Below, piece by piece: positions 15,072-23,211 of a stretch of DNA of 56,227 nt. The stretch covers positions 1 to 56,227 of the forward strand of contig JAHHIF010000053.1 in NCBI GenBank assembly GCA_019358875.1, read 5' to 3'. The translations under genes and the position numbers were made by a program. The stretch's first letter is position 1. Each line of letters opens with the position of its first letter. The DNA comes from Symplocastrum torsivum CPER-KK1. GTDB lineage: Bacteria; Cyanobacteriota; Cyanobacteriia; Cyanobacteriales; Coleofasciculaceae. The notes beneath the pieces were generated by a model. That model did not search any database. It was not told the origin of the DNA and saw only the letters and a list, made by a program, of their open reading frames with translations.

Positions 15072-16019
15072 CTAACCCTTCAAATTCAATACTTGGGCAA
15101 GTTGCTGTAATAAAAACACTCCGGCTACAGAGTTACCCTCTTGATCGAGAGGAGGGCTGTAACACGCGATCGCCCCTTGGGCGGTGCCATAGGCAATCGC
15201 ACCTTGAGATGGCACCACAGAAACCATTGCCCCGCTTACTCCTGACTTAGTAGGGAGTCCCACCTCTACAGCGAAGCGTCTAGAAGCTTGGTACAAGCCG
15301 CAGGTAGTCATTAAACTATTAACAGTACGGCAGTGTTCTAGCCGGATTGGTTTTTGGCATTGCGCCAACAACATCCCCAAACTTGCTAAATCAGCAATGG
15401 TTCCAGACAAACAGCAGACGTGATTGTAGGTATCTAAAGCAAGTTCTACGTCATCTAGATAACCAGACTGAGATAGCAAAGTTGCGATCGCTCGATTGCG
15501 TTCATTCGCTACAGAACGCACGGAACTCAGCATCGACTCATCTAAAAATAGCTGAGAGTTCGAGTGATGATTGAGCCACAGGCAAAGACTTTCACAACGA
15601 GAGTGAGCATTTTCACCAGGCAATAAGGAGGCTAATGCGATCGCACCACTGTTAAGCATCGGATTACGTGGCAAACCTTGGTCTGCTTGTAGTTGCTTAA
15701 GGGAATTGAACGGTTCGTCAGAAGGCTCAATCCCAACACGAGAAAACACAGCTTCTGCCCCCAATTGCTCTAGTAAAAATAGCAACACAAACGGCTTAAC
15801 CACACTCATCAACGGAAACAACAGCGTAATGTTGCCAAACTGATGAACTTGACCATCAATACACTGGAATTGCACAGCAAACCAGAACGGATTAGCTTGG
15901 GCAAGCAGAGGAATGTATTCTGGTAGTTGACCACGCTGGCTCTGAATTTGCGCCTGAACTACCCAGGTTTTAAGTTGAGCCTGAGTAAGGTTAAGCAGTC
16001 GAGAGTTGGGTACTGTCAA
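15072..16019 (-). CDS. glsA: Glutaminase, GlsA
   Basis: 315 residues of the serine-dependent beta-lactamase-like glutaminase family that hydrolyses L-glutamine to glutamate and ammonia. Recognisable are LMSVVKPFVLLFLLEQLG with the SxxK catalytic pair, EPSDEPFNSL, NPMLNSGAIALASL, and the later GLPTKSGVSGAMV that carries the oxyanion and substrate loop. The length is close to the bacterial norm of about 310. It stands alone on the minus strand, 116 bases downstream of the leuC start, so is not in the leu operon. Confidence 0.93.
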   Translation of the reverse strand: MTVPNSRLLNLTQAQLKTWVVQAQIQSQRGQLPEYIPLLAQANPFWFAVQFQCIDGQVHQFGNITLLFPLMSVVKPFVLLFLLEQLGAEAVFSRVGIEPSDEPFNSLKQLQADQGLPRNPMLNSGAIALASLLPGENAHSRCESLCLWLNHHSNSQLFLDESMLSSVRSVANERNRAIATLLSQSGYLDDVELALDTYNHVCCLSGTIADLASLGMLLAQCQKPIRLEHCRTVNSLMTTCGLYQASRRFAVEVGLPTKSGVSGAMVSVVPSQGAIAYGTAQGAIACYSPPLDQEGNSVAGVFLLQQLAQVLNLKG

Positions 16020-16253
16020 GTTACAGACGTAATCAAGCTTAAAGAATTCTGCAAGACAAGATCTAAATTTGTCAAAAACTTTATAGATACATTGAGAATC
16101 TTGGCGACTCTGATTTACTTGGATAGATTTTGACTAAAAAGAGATTGGTAGAGGCTTTCAATTATTCAAGAATGCACCTAATTGTACTGTAACTAAATGC
16201 ACAGTCACTTTGCCTCTGCATAATGCCTGTGCATATTGCAGAAGGAGGAAGAA

Positions 16254-16871
16254 ATGGTTTTAGGTCAACACAGATGCGCTGTTGGTACATTTGCTAACCG
16301 CCCAGATGCAGAACAGGTTTTCAACGAACTAAAGCGTGCAGGAGTTCCAACTCCTCATATTTCTATTGTTCCTTTAGAATCTAAAGACGCAGACCACGAA
16401 GAGAAGCTTAGTAACACTAAGTTCAATGACTTGGATGAGGACAACTCTCAAGAAGAAATGGGAGCAATGGCCGCAACAATCGTAGGTAGCCTGTTGGGTG
16501 CGGTTGGTGGCTGCTTCGCGGGTTTGGGTCTTTTATTGATGCCGGAAGTTGGTCTTGTCTTAGCTGTTGGAACTTGGGGAACGCCTCTACTGGCGACTGT
16601 AGCGGGAACTGGGATTGGTGCTGCAAGTGGTGGATTGATTAGGGTTGTAGCTGGGATGGGGACTCCCGAAGATGAAGCTGGAGTTGATTTTGAACGATAC
16701 TCAAGCAGCGAGTATCTAGTCATGGTAGAGGGTACGGATGAGGAAGTGTATCAGGCTGAGTCTATCCTTGATCGGTTGAACCAAAAATACTTAAAGGTGA
16801 ACTTGCCATCGTTTTCAAAGCCTCCTTTTGTAGAGTTATTCAAAACTCGTGACTTCTGGAAGTCGTGGTAA
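16254..16871 (+). CDS. General-stress-type protein with glycine-rich membrane segments
   Basis: 205 residues from the ATG at 16254, chosen because AAGGAGGA lies 4 bases upstream; an in-frame TTG 18 bases earlier would include that site. The N-terminus HRCAVGTFANRPDAEQVFNELKRAG resembles the YflT/general stress protein 17M fold. It is followed by an acidic linker and two glycine-rich hydrophobic stretches (IVGSLLGAVGGCFAGLGLLL and TPLLATVAGTGIGAASGGLI), the glycine-zipper type. The C-terminus (YLVMVEGTDEEVYQAESIL) repeats the ferredoxin-like half. Probably a membrane-associated stress protein; the exact function is unknown. Confidence 0.7.
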   Translation: MVLGQHRCAVGTFANRPDAEQVFNELKRAGVPTPHISIVPLESKDADHEEKLSNTKFNDLDEDNSQEEMGAMAATIVGSLLGAVGGCFAGLGLLLMPEVGLVLAVGTWGTPLLATVAGTGIGAASGGLIRVVAGMGTPEDEAGVDFERYSSSEYLVMVEGTDEEVYQAESILDRLNQKYLKVNLPSFSKPPFVELFKTRDFWKSW

Positions 16872-16913
16872 ACTGCAAGTTCTGATTGATGAAAGAGGCT
16901 GTGACCTATTAAT

Positions 16914-17771
16914 ATGAGCTTTTTCATCGGGTGCGCTGTTTGGGGTCATAAAAGTTGGGTTGGCGAACTTTATCCTAGAGGAAGTAAAGCCGCAGAATTT
17001 TTAAACCTTTACAGCCAACGTTTCACCGCAGTTGAAGGCAATACAACATTTTACTCAGCACCTAATCAGGAGACTGTTGCACAGTGGGCATCACAGATGC
17101 GACCTGGTTTTGAACTTTGCCCAAAGTTGCCGCGCCAGTTAACTCACAACGGCTGCTTGCAACCCTCAATTTCCGGTGCCTTAGAGTTTTTGGAGCAAAT
17201 GCGGAGTTTAGGTAAGCACCTTGGGCCAATCTTTGCCCAACTCCCACCTAGCTATGAACCCACTTTATTAGAAGACCTTACTGCCTTTCTGGATGCTTGG
17301 TCTCGGAGTGAAGCCCCCCTAGCCGTCGAAGTTCGTCACCCGGATTGGTTCAAGGAACCCCACGCTAGTAATCTCAATACAGTTTTGGAACAACTGGGTG
17401 TCGGACGGGTGCTGTTGGATACGCGGCCTGCCTACAGTGGGTCAGCTAGCTACGGACAGCAGCCAGTCGAACCGCGAAAACCAAAGGTGCCAGTGCAACC
17501 TGTTGTTACCGCGCCGTTTAGTTTAGTGCGCTTTATCAGCCATCCTGACCAAAAGGTGAATCAGCCATTTATGGAAGAATGGATTACTTTAGTTGATCAG
17601 TGGTTGCGCTTAGGTAAGCGTATCTACTTTTTTGTCCACTGTCCCATTGAGAAATATTCTCCTGGAAATGCGCGTCACTTCCAGCAGTTGCTTGAACAGA
17701 AAGGTGTCCCAGTTCCACCCTTACCTTGGAACAACATTGAGCAACTACCTATACAGCTAAATCTTTTTTGA
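16914..17771 (+). CDS. DUF72 (YecE-like) family protein
   Basis: 285 residues with the DUF72 TIM-barrel pattern: FFIGCAVWGHKSWVGELYP, YSQRFTAVEGNTTFYSAPN, FELCPKLPRQLTHNG, LGPIFAQLPPSYEP and VEVRHPDWF, then the late YFFVHCPIEKYSPGNARHF. The domain is common across bacteria; its biochemical activity is not firmly known. It starts 42 bases after the preceding gene and ends 6 bases before the next, so at least the latter pair is co-transcribed. Confidence 0.88.
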   Translation: MSFFIGCAVWGHKSWVGELYPRGSKAAEFLNLYSQRFTAVEGNTTFYSAPNQETVAQWASQMRPGFELCPKLPRQLTHNGCLQPSISGALEFLEQMRSLGKHLGPIFAQLPPSYEPTLLEDLTAFLDAWSRSEAPLAVEVRHPDWFKEPHASNLNTVLEQLGVGRVLLDTRPAYSGSASYGQQPVEPRKPKVPVQPVVTAPFSLVRFISHPDQKVNQPFMEEWITLVDQWLRLGKRIYFFVHCPIEKYSPGNARHFQQLLEQKGVPVPPLPWNNIEQLPIQLNLF

Positions 17772-17777
17772 ATTTCT

Positions 17778-18053
17778 ATGAACCACAAGGAAGCCAGGAA
17801 CTTCTCTAAAAATTTAAATTTACCTCGGTTATTCGGAATTCCTAATCAAATTCAGTCGGCAGAAGAAATTAGAAGCCAGAAACTTGAACAGCTTCCCTTT
17901 TTTGAGCAAAATTGGGAAATGCTTCTTTGTGAGCTTGAAGCTAGAGGTCTATCTGATATTTCTCTGTTGCATCTCAAACAAGCTAATGAAGCAAGCTTTT
18001 GGATAGAAACTCAGCATCTGGACTTTTGGGAGTTACTAGCCTTGTTTGATTAA
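17778..18053 (+). CDS. Small unknown protein downstream of the DUF72 gene
   Basis: 91 residues, unfamiliar. Acidic and Leu/Glu-rich with the pattern LPFFEQNWEMLLCELEARGLSDISLLHLKQANEASFWIE, which suggests an all-helical soluble protein. Starts at an ATG 6 bases after the DUF72 stop, which supports its reality by operon context. No catalytic or membrane motifs. Confidence 0.55.
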   Translation: MNHKEARNFSKNLNLPRLFGIPNQIQSAEEIRSQKLEQLPFFEQNWEMLLCELEARGLSDISLLHLKQANEASFWIETQHLDFWELLALFD

Positions 18054-18091
18054 CGTTACTTTTTCCTGATGGGTTAGTAGCTAATATAATG

Positions 18092-18325
18092 CTAATTGCT
18101 CCTCTCCATGACAACCCCATTAACTACTTCATATCCCCAATTAGAGTTACGGTTTGCAAGTTGCTTAGCTAGCTCGTACTCTCCTAAACTACAGAGTTCA
18201 GCTAACTGTTGATATCCATCCTCTTTCTGTTGCTGATGTCTAGCTTGACGTAGTTTTTTCATTTCCTGCTCTGAAAGAGGAGAGCGTCCTAAAAGAAATG
18301 CATCAATATCACCAATTCGCTTCAT
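18092..18325 (-). CDS. Small unknown protein with C-terminal WGY motif
   Basis: 77 residues, mainly helical and charged (SEQEMKKLRQARHQQQKEDGYQ). The C-terminus ANRNSNWGYEVVNGVVMERSN resembles the end of the larger gene just upstream (ENPEWGYGIVDDQVVDLLPF). The gap between the two is 10 bases, so they form an operon. The shared tail suggests that both bind the same partner or derive from one another. No function recognised. Confidence 0.6.
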   Translation of the reverse strand: MKRIGDIDAFLLGRSPLSEQEMKKLRQARHQQQKEDGYQQLAELCSLGEYELAKQLANRNSNWGYEVVNGVVMERSN

Positions 18326-18335
18326 ATTTACCTCA

Positions 18336-19760
18336 CTAGAAGGGAAGTAAGTCTACTACTTGGTCATCAACAATTCCATACCCCCATTCTGGATTTTCAG
18401 CAATTTGCTTTTGAACTAAAGTTCGACCCATAGGAGTTTTATAGACTTCCTGCAAAGCAGATAGGCTAGGAGCCTCAGCGACCAATTGAGGGCTTTCATC
18501 CTTAATTTCCTGTGGTTCTAAACTTCGCTGTGCTAGGGGTTCAGCACTGGACGGTGCCAGGGAAAATTCAGGTGTAATAGCCGAAAGCTTAGTAATTACA
18601 CTTTCTTTAGTAATTTGGGGTTTATTACTAAAGGAGGGTGGTAAATAGGGGGTTGCTACTCCTAATCTCTTTGCTCGTATTGCATCATCAGCAATGCGAT
18701 CGCATTTCCTCAAGAATCCTTCCCACAAATCTTTCCCAATCACTGGATTTCGCAGATCTGAACGCGCTTTCGATACAGCTACCTCTAACGGTTCTCCTTT
18801 GTGGACATAATACTGAGTATGTTCCTCCTCAAAAGCCGGATAGGGAACACCTGGTTCAATTTCCCAGTCACGCTTAACTTTTTGGCTTTCTCCTAGGGGG
18901 ATTCCTGAGATAAATTCATCCCAGAATGGGGACACTAAGCCTTTTGTTATGTCATCAACTATTTTAAATACCCATCCGGAAGGGCTATTAAACCCCAGAT
19001 TCTTTGCATACTCTAATAAAGCTCTCTGAAACCCCTCAAATTGCTCAATAGTCTCCCAAGGCCCACTAAATTGATAATTAGGGCTAACTTTCACGGCAAT
19101 TGGCTGACGTTGAACTGGAAAAAATCGATCAGTTTTAGTGATTCGAGTTGTCTTACAAGCGTTATCAACCACTTCAACAGCGGTATGTGTTGATGAAGAA
19201 TCAAAGCCAGTGCCGGATTGTTCTGTTGTTGGTGTATGACGACTCAATGCAGAATGGCCATTGTTCTCTGTTTTCGGAGGCTTTACCGTCTCTACAATAG
19301 TCTCTGTTGTTAAGACTGAATCTAAATTAGTTGGATTATTTACTAAGCCAGGTTTATTAAGACTAGACTTTTGTAAAATAACATCACCTTTTGGATTTAA
19401 AGAAGGTACATGAAAAGCTTCTATCCAACAATCGTTCAATTGCTTCTCAAGGGCATCAATATCTGGACAAAACTCTAGAGTATCAAAATGCTCAGTAACT
19501 AACCGTTCTTTTAAAAGCGATCGCTTTACTAATTCACGGCGTGCTAGTTCCTGTTCAATGGCCGTTAGACCCGTTTCCTTTTCAATTTCATCAATAGTGG
19601 CTCTTACCCACGGTTTAAGGTTGCCATTTTTAGATTGCCATTGGAAAAGCTGCCAAAACAAAATAGAAGCTGCCACTCCACCAGTAGCTTTAGCCAGCCT
19701 AGGATAGTAAACTATTGGATTTCCCAGATTTTGGCAAAATACTCCTAGTTTCACCTGCAC
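18336..19760 (-). CDS. Unknown protein with N-terminal winged-helix-like domain
   Basis: 474 residues starting at a GTG preceded by TTAGGAG. Residues about 15-95 (PIVYYPRLAKATGGVAASILFWQ, PWVRATIDEIEKETGLTAIEQELARRELVKRSLL) have the look of a winged helix with a recognition helix, as in plasmid/phage replication initiator or DnaD-like proteins. A long low-complexity middle (about 130-215) separates it from a second conserved part with GPWETIEQFEGFQRALLEYAKNLGFNSPSGWVFKI. The C-terminus ends in the WGY motif shared with the next gene. It is 49 bases downstream of dnaE on the same strand. A role in DNA replication is a guess from fold and context. Confidence 0.6.
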   Translation of the reverse strand: MQVKLGVFCQNLGNPIVYYPRLAKATGGVAASILFWQLFQWQSKNGNLKPWVRATIDEIEKETGLTAIEQELARRELVKRSLLKERLVTEHFDTLEFCPDIDALEKQLNDCWIEAFHVPSLNPKGDVILQKSSLNKPGLVNNPTNLDSVLTTETIVETVKPPKTENNGHSALSRHTPTTEQSGTGFDSSSTHTAVEVVDNACKTTRITKTDRFFPVQRQPIAVKVSPNYQFSGPWETIEQFEGFQRALLEYAKNLGFNSPSGWVFKIVDDITKGLVSPFWDEFISGIPLGESQKVKRDWEIEPGVPYPAFEEEHTQYYVHKGEPLEVAVSKARSDLRNPVIGKDLWEGFLRKCDRIADDAIRAKRLGVATPYLPPSFSNKPQITKESVITKLSAITPEFSLAPSSAEPLAQRSLEPQEIKDESPQLVAEAPSLSALQEVYKTPMGRTLVQKQIAENPEWGYGIVDDQVVDLLPF

Positions 19761-19809
19761 AGACTCCTAATGTTCTAAGACAGTGTATAGTCCTAACTAT
19801 TAGGATATC

Positions 19810-22443
19810 TCAAAGCTTTTCTAACCCTTCTAGCTGTTTTAGCTCTAAGCCTCGCTCAAAAATCTCATCAATAGGCAGCATCTGACCATCAATCGTCATA
19901 AACTTATGGTCTCTTGTGGCTCGAATAATCGAACCGTCCTCTAAACTATATTCAAACACTTCTTGCTGTCCTCGGTCATGCCACTGTGCGATCGGTTGGG
20001 TGTAGACAAAACCATTGCAATCAACACTATACACCGTGCATTCAATTGCTTCTTCAACAATTTTGCCAATTGGCATTGAGCCATATTCAACCGTTAGGAT
20101 TTCTGTGTCATAACTCAAACAATATTCAGCAAATAAAATCATTTGCTCAAATAGTTCTTCAGCTACTCGTTTAGAAACTCCATTTTTTGCCGAACCATCA
20201 ATAAAGGTTTCTCGATGTTTTTGCATCTCAGAAACCTTCTTTTTACCCATAGCCCTGCGAAGTAAGTCTGCTTGACCAAGAGAATATCCGGCTAAATCTT
20301 GAGCCATTTTCATGATTTGCTCTTGGTAGCAAAGTGTTCCATAAGTTTCTTGCAAAATTGGCTCTAATAGAGGATGTTGATACTCTACTTTTTCTCGCCC
20401 ATGTTTGCGATCAATAAACTTAGGAATTAGACCAGCATCTAGAGGACCAGGACGGTACAATGCCAAAATTGAAGATAGGTCTTCGATACTATCGGGCTTT
20501 AAGTCTCGTACAACCTGGCGCATTCCAGATGATTCCAATTGAAAAATGCCTTCTAACTCACCTTTCTCCAAAACCTGATATGTTTTTTTGATATCTATGG
20601 GCTTTTTGTTAATCTGCCCTTTTGCCAAAATCTTCAATGCCCTAATTTCATCAAGTGGCAACTGATCTAAATCAAGACTAATATTTTGATTTTTCTTAAT
20701 TAAATCTGCTGTTCTTTGAATAGTGGTTAGGTTTCTCAAACCCAAGAAGTCCATTTTTAGAAGACCTAGCGATTCCAGGTCTTCCATAAAATATTGAGTG
20801 ATGACAGCGCCTTCATTATTCACTTGCAGAGGCACAATTTCATCTAGTGGTTCTGAGGAAATGACAACACCTGCCGCGTGAACCCCAAACGTTTTGTTTG
20901 TTCCCTCAATCCGCATTGCCATATCCACCCAGCGCTGGATTCTGGGGTCTTTCTCATAAGCTTCTTTAAACTCTGGTGCTGGTGTTTTACCAGAAATCAT
21001 CACTGAAAGCTTAGTTGGCTTACCCCGAACTACAGGGATGAGCTTTGCCATTTGGTCAGATTCTTTGTAGGGAATATCTAACACTCTTGCCACATCTTTT
21101 AGGACAGCTTTTGAGGTTAGGCGGTTAAAGGTAATAATTTGTGCAACTCGCTCTTTGCCATACTTACGGGTAACGTAGTCAATTACTTCGTCGCGTCTGT
21201 CAATGCAGAAATCGGTATCAATATCTGGCATTGATTTCCGTTCAGGATTTAAAAAACGCTCGAAAAGAAGACCATGATGAACGGGGTCAATGTTAGTAAT
21301 TTTTAGGGCATAAGCGACAAGAGAACCTGCTGCTGAACCTCTACCTGGCCCAACAGGAATGCCTTGATCTCTGGCATATTTGATGTAGTCCCAAACCACT
21401 AAAAAGTAGGTGGAGAACCCCATCTGCTGCATCATCTTCAGCTCATATTCCAACCGCTCTCGATAAACGGGGTCAATTTCAGTGCGAGAGCGACAGCTAA
21501 CGCGGTTTAGTAGTCCTTCCCAGGTGACTGCTTCTAGATAGGTATCGGCTGTGTGACCATTGGGGACGGGGTAATTGGGGATGCGGGGTTCCCCCATAAT
21601 CTCGTAGGGTTTGACTTTATTGGCAACTTCGAGAGTATTTGCGATCGCTTCTTTGATCACATCATCTGGTAAATGATCTCGGAACAGCCGCGCCATCTCT
21701 TGCGCTGACTTGAGATACTCCGTACCGCTATAGCGCATCCGCTTTTCTTCGATCACTAGCTTGCCTGTTTGAATACAAAGCAAAGCGTCGTGTGCTTCTA
21801 CGTCGTAGCAGGAAATAAAGTGAGAGTCATTCGTTGCAATGATTTTAATGCCTAGCTCACGGGCAATTTTGACAATCTCAACATTAACAAGGCGGTCTTC
21901 TATAGAACCGTGGTCTTGAATTTCTAAATAGTAATCATCTTTAAAGACCTCTTTGTACCATTGAGCAACTTCACGCGCAAGCTTCATGTCACCTTTGAGA
22001 ATCGCTTGGGGAACTTCACCCCCCAAACAAGCACTCGTAACAATCAAACCCTCGTGATACTGCTCAAGTAGTTCTTTATTAATACAAGGGCGAGCAAAAA
22101 TGCCTTTTCCCTGAAAGCCCTGGAGGTGAGAAATTGTAGTCAGCTTGACTAAGTTCTTGTAGCCGTGTGTGTTTTTCGCTAAAACAACTTGGTGATACTT
22201 GCGATAACGCCCTTTCTTTTCGATGTCACCTTTGATTACGTACATCTCGTTGCCGATAATCGGCTTAATGCCTTTACCACGGCAGACTTTGATGAGTTCG
22301 ATCGCGCCGTACATGACACCATGATCGGTAAGTGCGATCGCGGGCATTCCCAACTCAACCGCTCGATCTACCAGTTGCGGTAACTGAGAAGCCCCATCAA
22401 GCAAGCTGTAGTCACTATGAATATGTAGACCAACAAAAGACAT
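19810..22443 (-). CDS. dnaE: DNA polymerase III alpha subunit, N-terminal half with split intein
   Basis: 877 residues. Residues 1-774 are the N-terminal half of the replicative polymerase: PHP domain (HIHSDYSLLDG, TDHGVMYGA), the palm with catalytic aspartates in PDIDTDF (406-412) and GRGSAAGSLVAY (368-379). The frame then enters a 103-residue N-terminal split intein at C775 and stops. In cyanobacteria the missing C-terminal half is coded elsewhere behind the C-intein, and protein trans-splicing rebuilds DnaE. No C-half is present in this window. It follows an ACP phosphodiesterase-like gene by 25 bases. Confidence 0.97.
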   Translation of the reverse strand: MSFVGLHIHSDYSLLDGASQLPQLVDRAVELGMPAIALTDHGVMYGAIELIKVCRGKGIKPIIGNEMYVIKGDIEKKGRYRKYHQVVLAKNTHGYKNLVKLTTISHLQGFQGKGIFARPCINKELLEQYHEGLIVTSACLGGEVPQAILKGDMKLAREVAQWYKEVFKDDYYLEIQDHGSIEDRLVNVEIVKIARELGIKIIATNDSHFISCYDVEAHDALLCIQTGKLVIEEKRMRYSGTEYLKSAQEMARLFRDHLPDDVIKEAIANTLEVANKVKPYEIMGEPRIPNYPVPNGHTADTYLEAVTWEGLLNRVSCRSRTEIDPVYRERLEYELKMMQQMGFSTYFLVVWDYIKYARDQGIPVGPGRGSAAGSLVAYALKITNIDPVHHGLLFERFLNPERKSMPDIDTDFCIDRRDEVIDYVTRKYGKERVAQIITFNRLTSKAVLKDVARVLDIPYKESDQMAKLIPVVRGKPTKLSVMISGKTPAPEFKEAYEKDPRIQRWVDMAMRIEGTNKTFGVHAAGVVISSEPLDEIVPLQVNNEGAVITQYFMEDLESLGLLKMDFLGLRNLTTIQRTADLIKKNQNISLDLDQLPLDEIRALKILAKGQINKKPIDIKKTYQVLEKGELEGIFQLESSGMRQVVRDLKPDSIEDLSSILALYRPGPLDAGLIPKFIDRKHGREKVEYQHPLLEPILQETYGTLCYQEQIMKMAQDLAGYSLGQADLLRRAMGKKKVSEMQKHRETFIDGSAKNGVSKRVAEELFEQMILFAEYCLSYDTEILTVEYGSMPIGKIVEEAIECTVYSVDCNGFVYTQPIAQWHDRGQQEVFEYSLEDGSIIRATRDHKFMTIDGQMLPIDEIFERGLELKQLEGLEKL
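19813..20121 (-). other. DnaE N-terminal split intein coding segment
   Basis: Residues 775-877 of the dnaE product. It starts with the splicing nucleophile in CLSYDTEIL after the extein residues FAEY, and has the block B motif ATRDHKF with the conserved T and H, and the tail QMLPIDEIFERGL. It closely follows the well-studied cyanobacterial DnaE N-inteins of about 102 residues, with the same extein boundary. It lacks blocks F and G, which must be supplied by the separately coded C-intein. Confidence 0.96.
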
Positions 22444-22468
22444 GGTGTTTTGCGCTAAGGGACTGACA

Positions 22469-23065
22469 TTATCCTAAGAAGCTTGAGTTATATCGTAATG
22501 TTTTAACATAGTCAATTAGCTCAGGAAAAAAACGGTAAAAATCCTGTTTGAATTGCTCATAATTAGCAATTAAATCTACGGATGCACTACCTAAATTATT
22601 TTCTCTTTTCAATCTAAGGGATATCCTTTGTAAAGCGTTGGTTATGCCTTGAGGCTCTACATAAGACATCAACAAATCTCCATTAATAATATTTGGCAAT
22701 ACCCTTTTTATAGAATCTGGAAGAATTGACTCATTTTGTTCTAATATTTTATAGATTTTTGCAGTAAACTCTCTCAAACTAACAGAGGAATAATCTAACC
22801 AGTTTTTTGCTAGGAAATGGTCGTAAAAGACATCAACAATTATTCCCGAATATCTTCGATTAACTGAACTGATTAATCTTTTACTTTCGCGGACAACAGG
22901 ATGCGAATCCGTGTAAATATCAACTTTTTGATGTAACCGTATTCCCTTCTTGATTTCATCACAGTAAGTATCTATACTTCGTCCTTTCATAAAATCTCCT
23001 AAAAGATTACCAAGGAGTGATTCTGGTGAATCTTCAGCTAAATATAAATGTGCGAGGTAGTTCAT
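22469..23065 (-). CDS. Acyl-carrier-protein phosphodiesterase-like protein (AcpH/DUF479)
   Basis: 198 residues. The N-terminus MNYLAHLYLAEDSPESLLGNLLGDFMKG and HQKVDIYTDSHPVV, then YSGIIVDVFYDHFLAKNW, are the conserved HD-like metal-binding blocks of the AcpH family, which removes the phosphopantetheine arm from ACP in E. coli. Actual substrate in cyanobacteria is uncertain. Lies 25 bases upstream of dnaE on the same strand, so likely co-transcribed. A+T-rich compared with its neighbours. Confidence 0.85.
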   Translation of the reverse strand: MNYLAHLYLAEDSPESLLGNLLGDFMKGRSIDTYCDEIKKGIRLHQKVDIYTDSHPVVRESKRLISSVNRRYSGIIVDVFYDHFLAKNWLDYSSVSLREFTAKIYKILEQNESILPDSIKRVLPNIINGDLLMSYVEPQGITNALQRISLRLKRENNLGSASVDLIANYEQFKQDFYRFFPELIDYVKTLRYNSSFLG

Positions 23066-23175
23066 CTTTAACTATTTAGTGCTGCTCCCTGGAATTCAGA
23101 AGTCAAAAGGCTTTATTTCTGCACTAGGAAATTCGCGAAAACCGTTCCCCACACCTGCATCTTAAAGCTACACCT

Positions 23176-23203
23176 AAAAGGCATAGGAGCTGTGCTCCAT
23201 GCC
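23176..23203 (-). terminator. Terminator downstream of gatA
   Basis: On the minus strand GGCATGGAGC, ACA, GCTCCTATGCC forms a stem with one bulged base, followed by TTTTAG. It begins 9 bases after the gatA stop and separates it from the acpH-like gene. Confidence 0.65.
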
Positions 23204-23211
23204 TCTAATCT

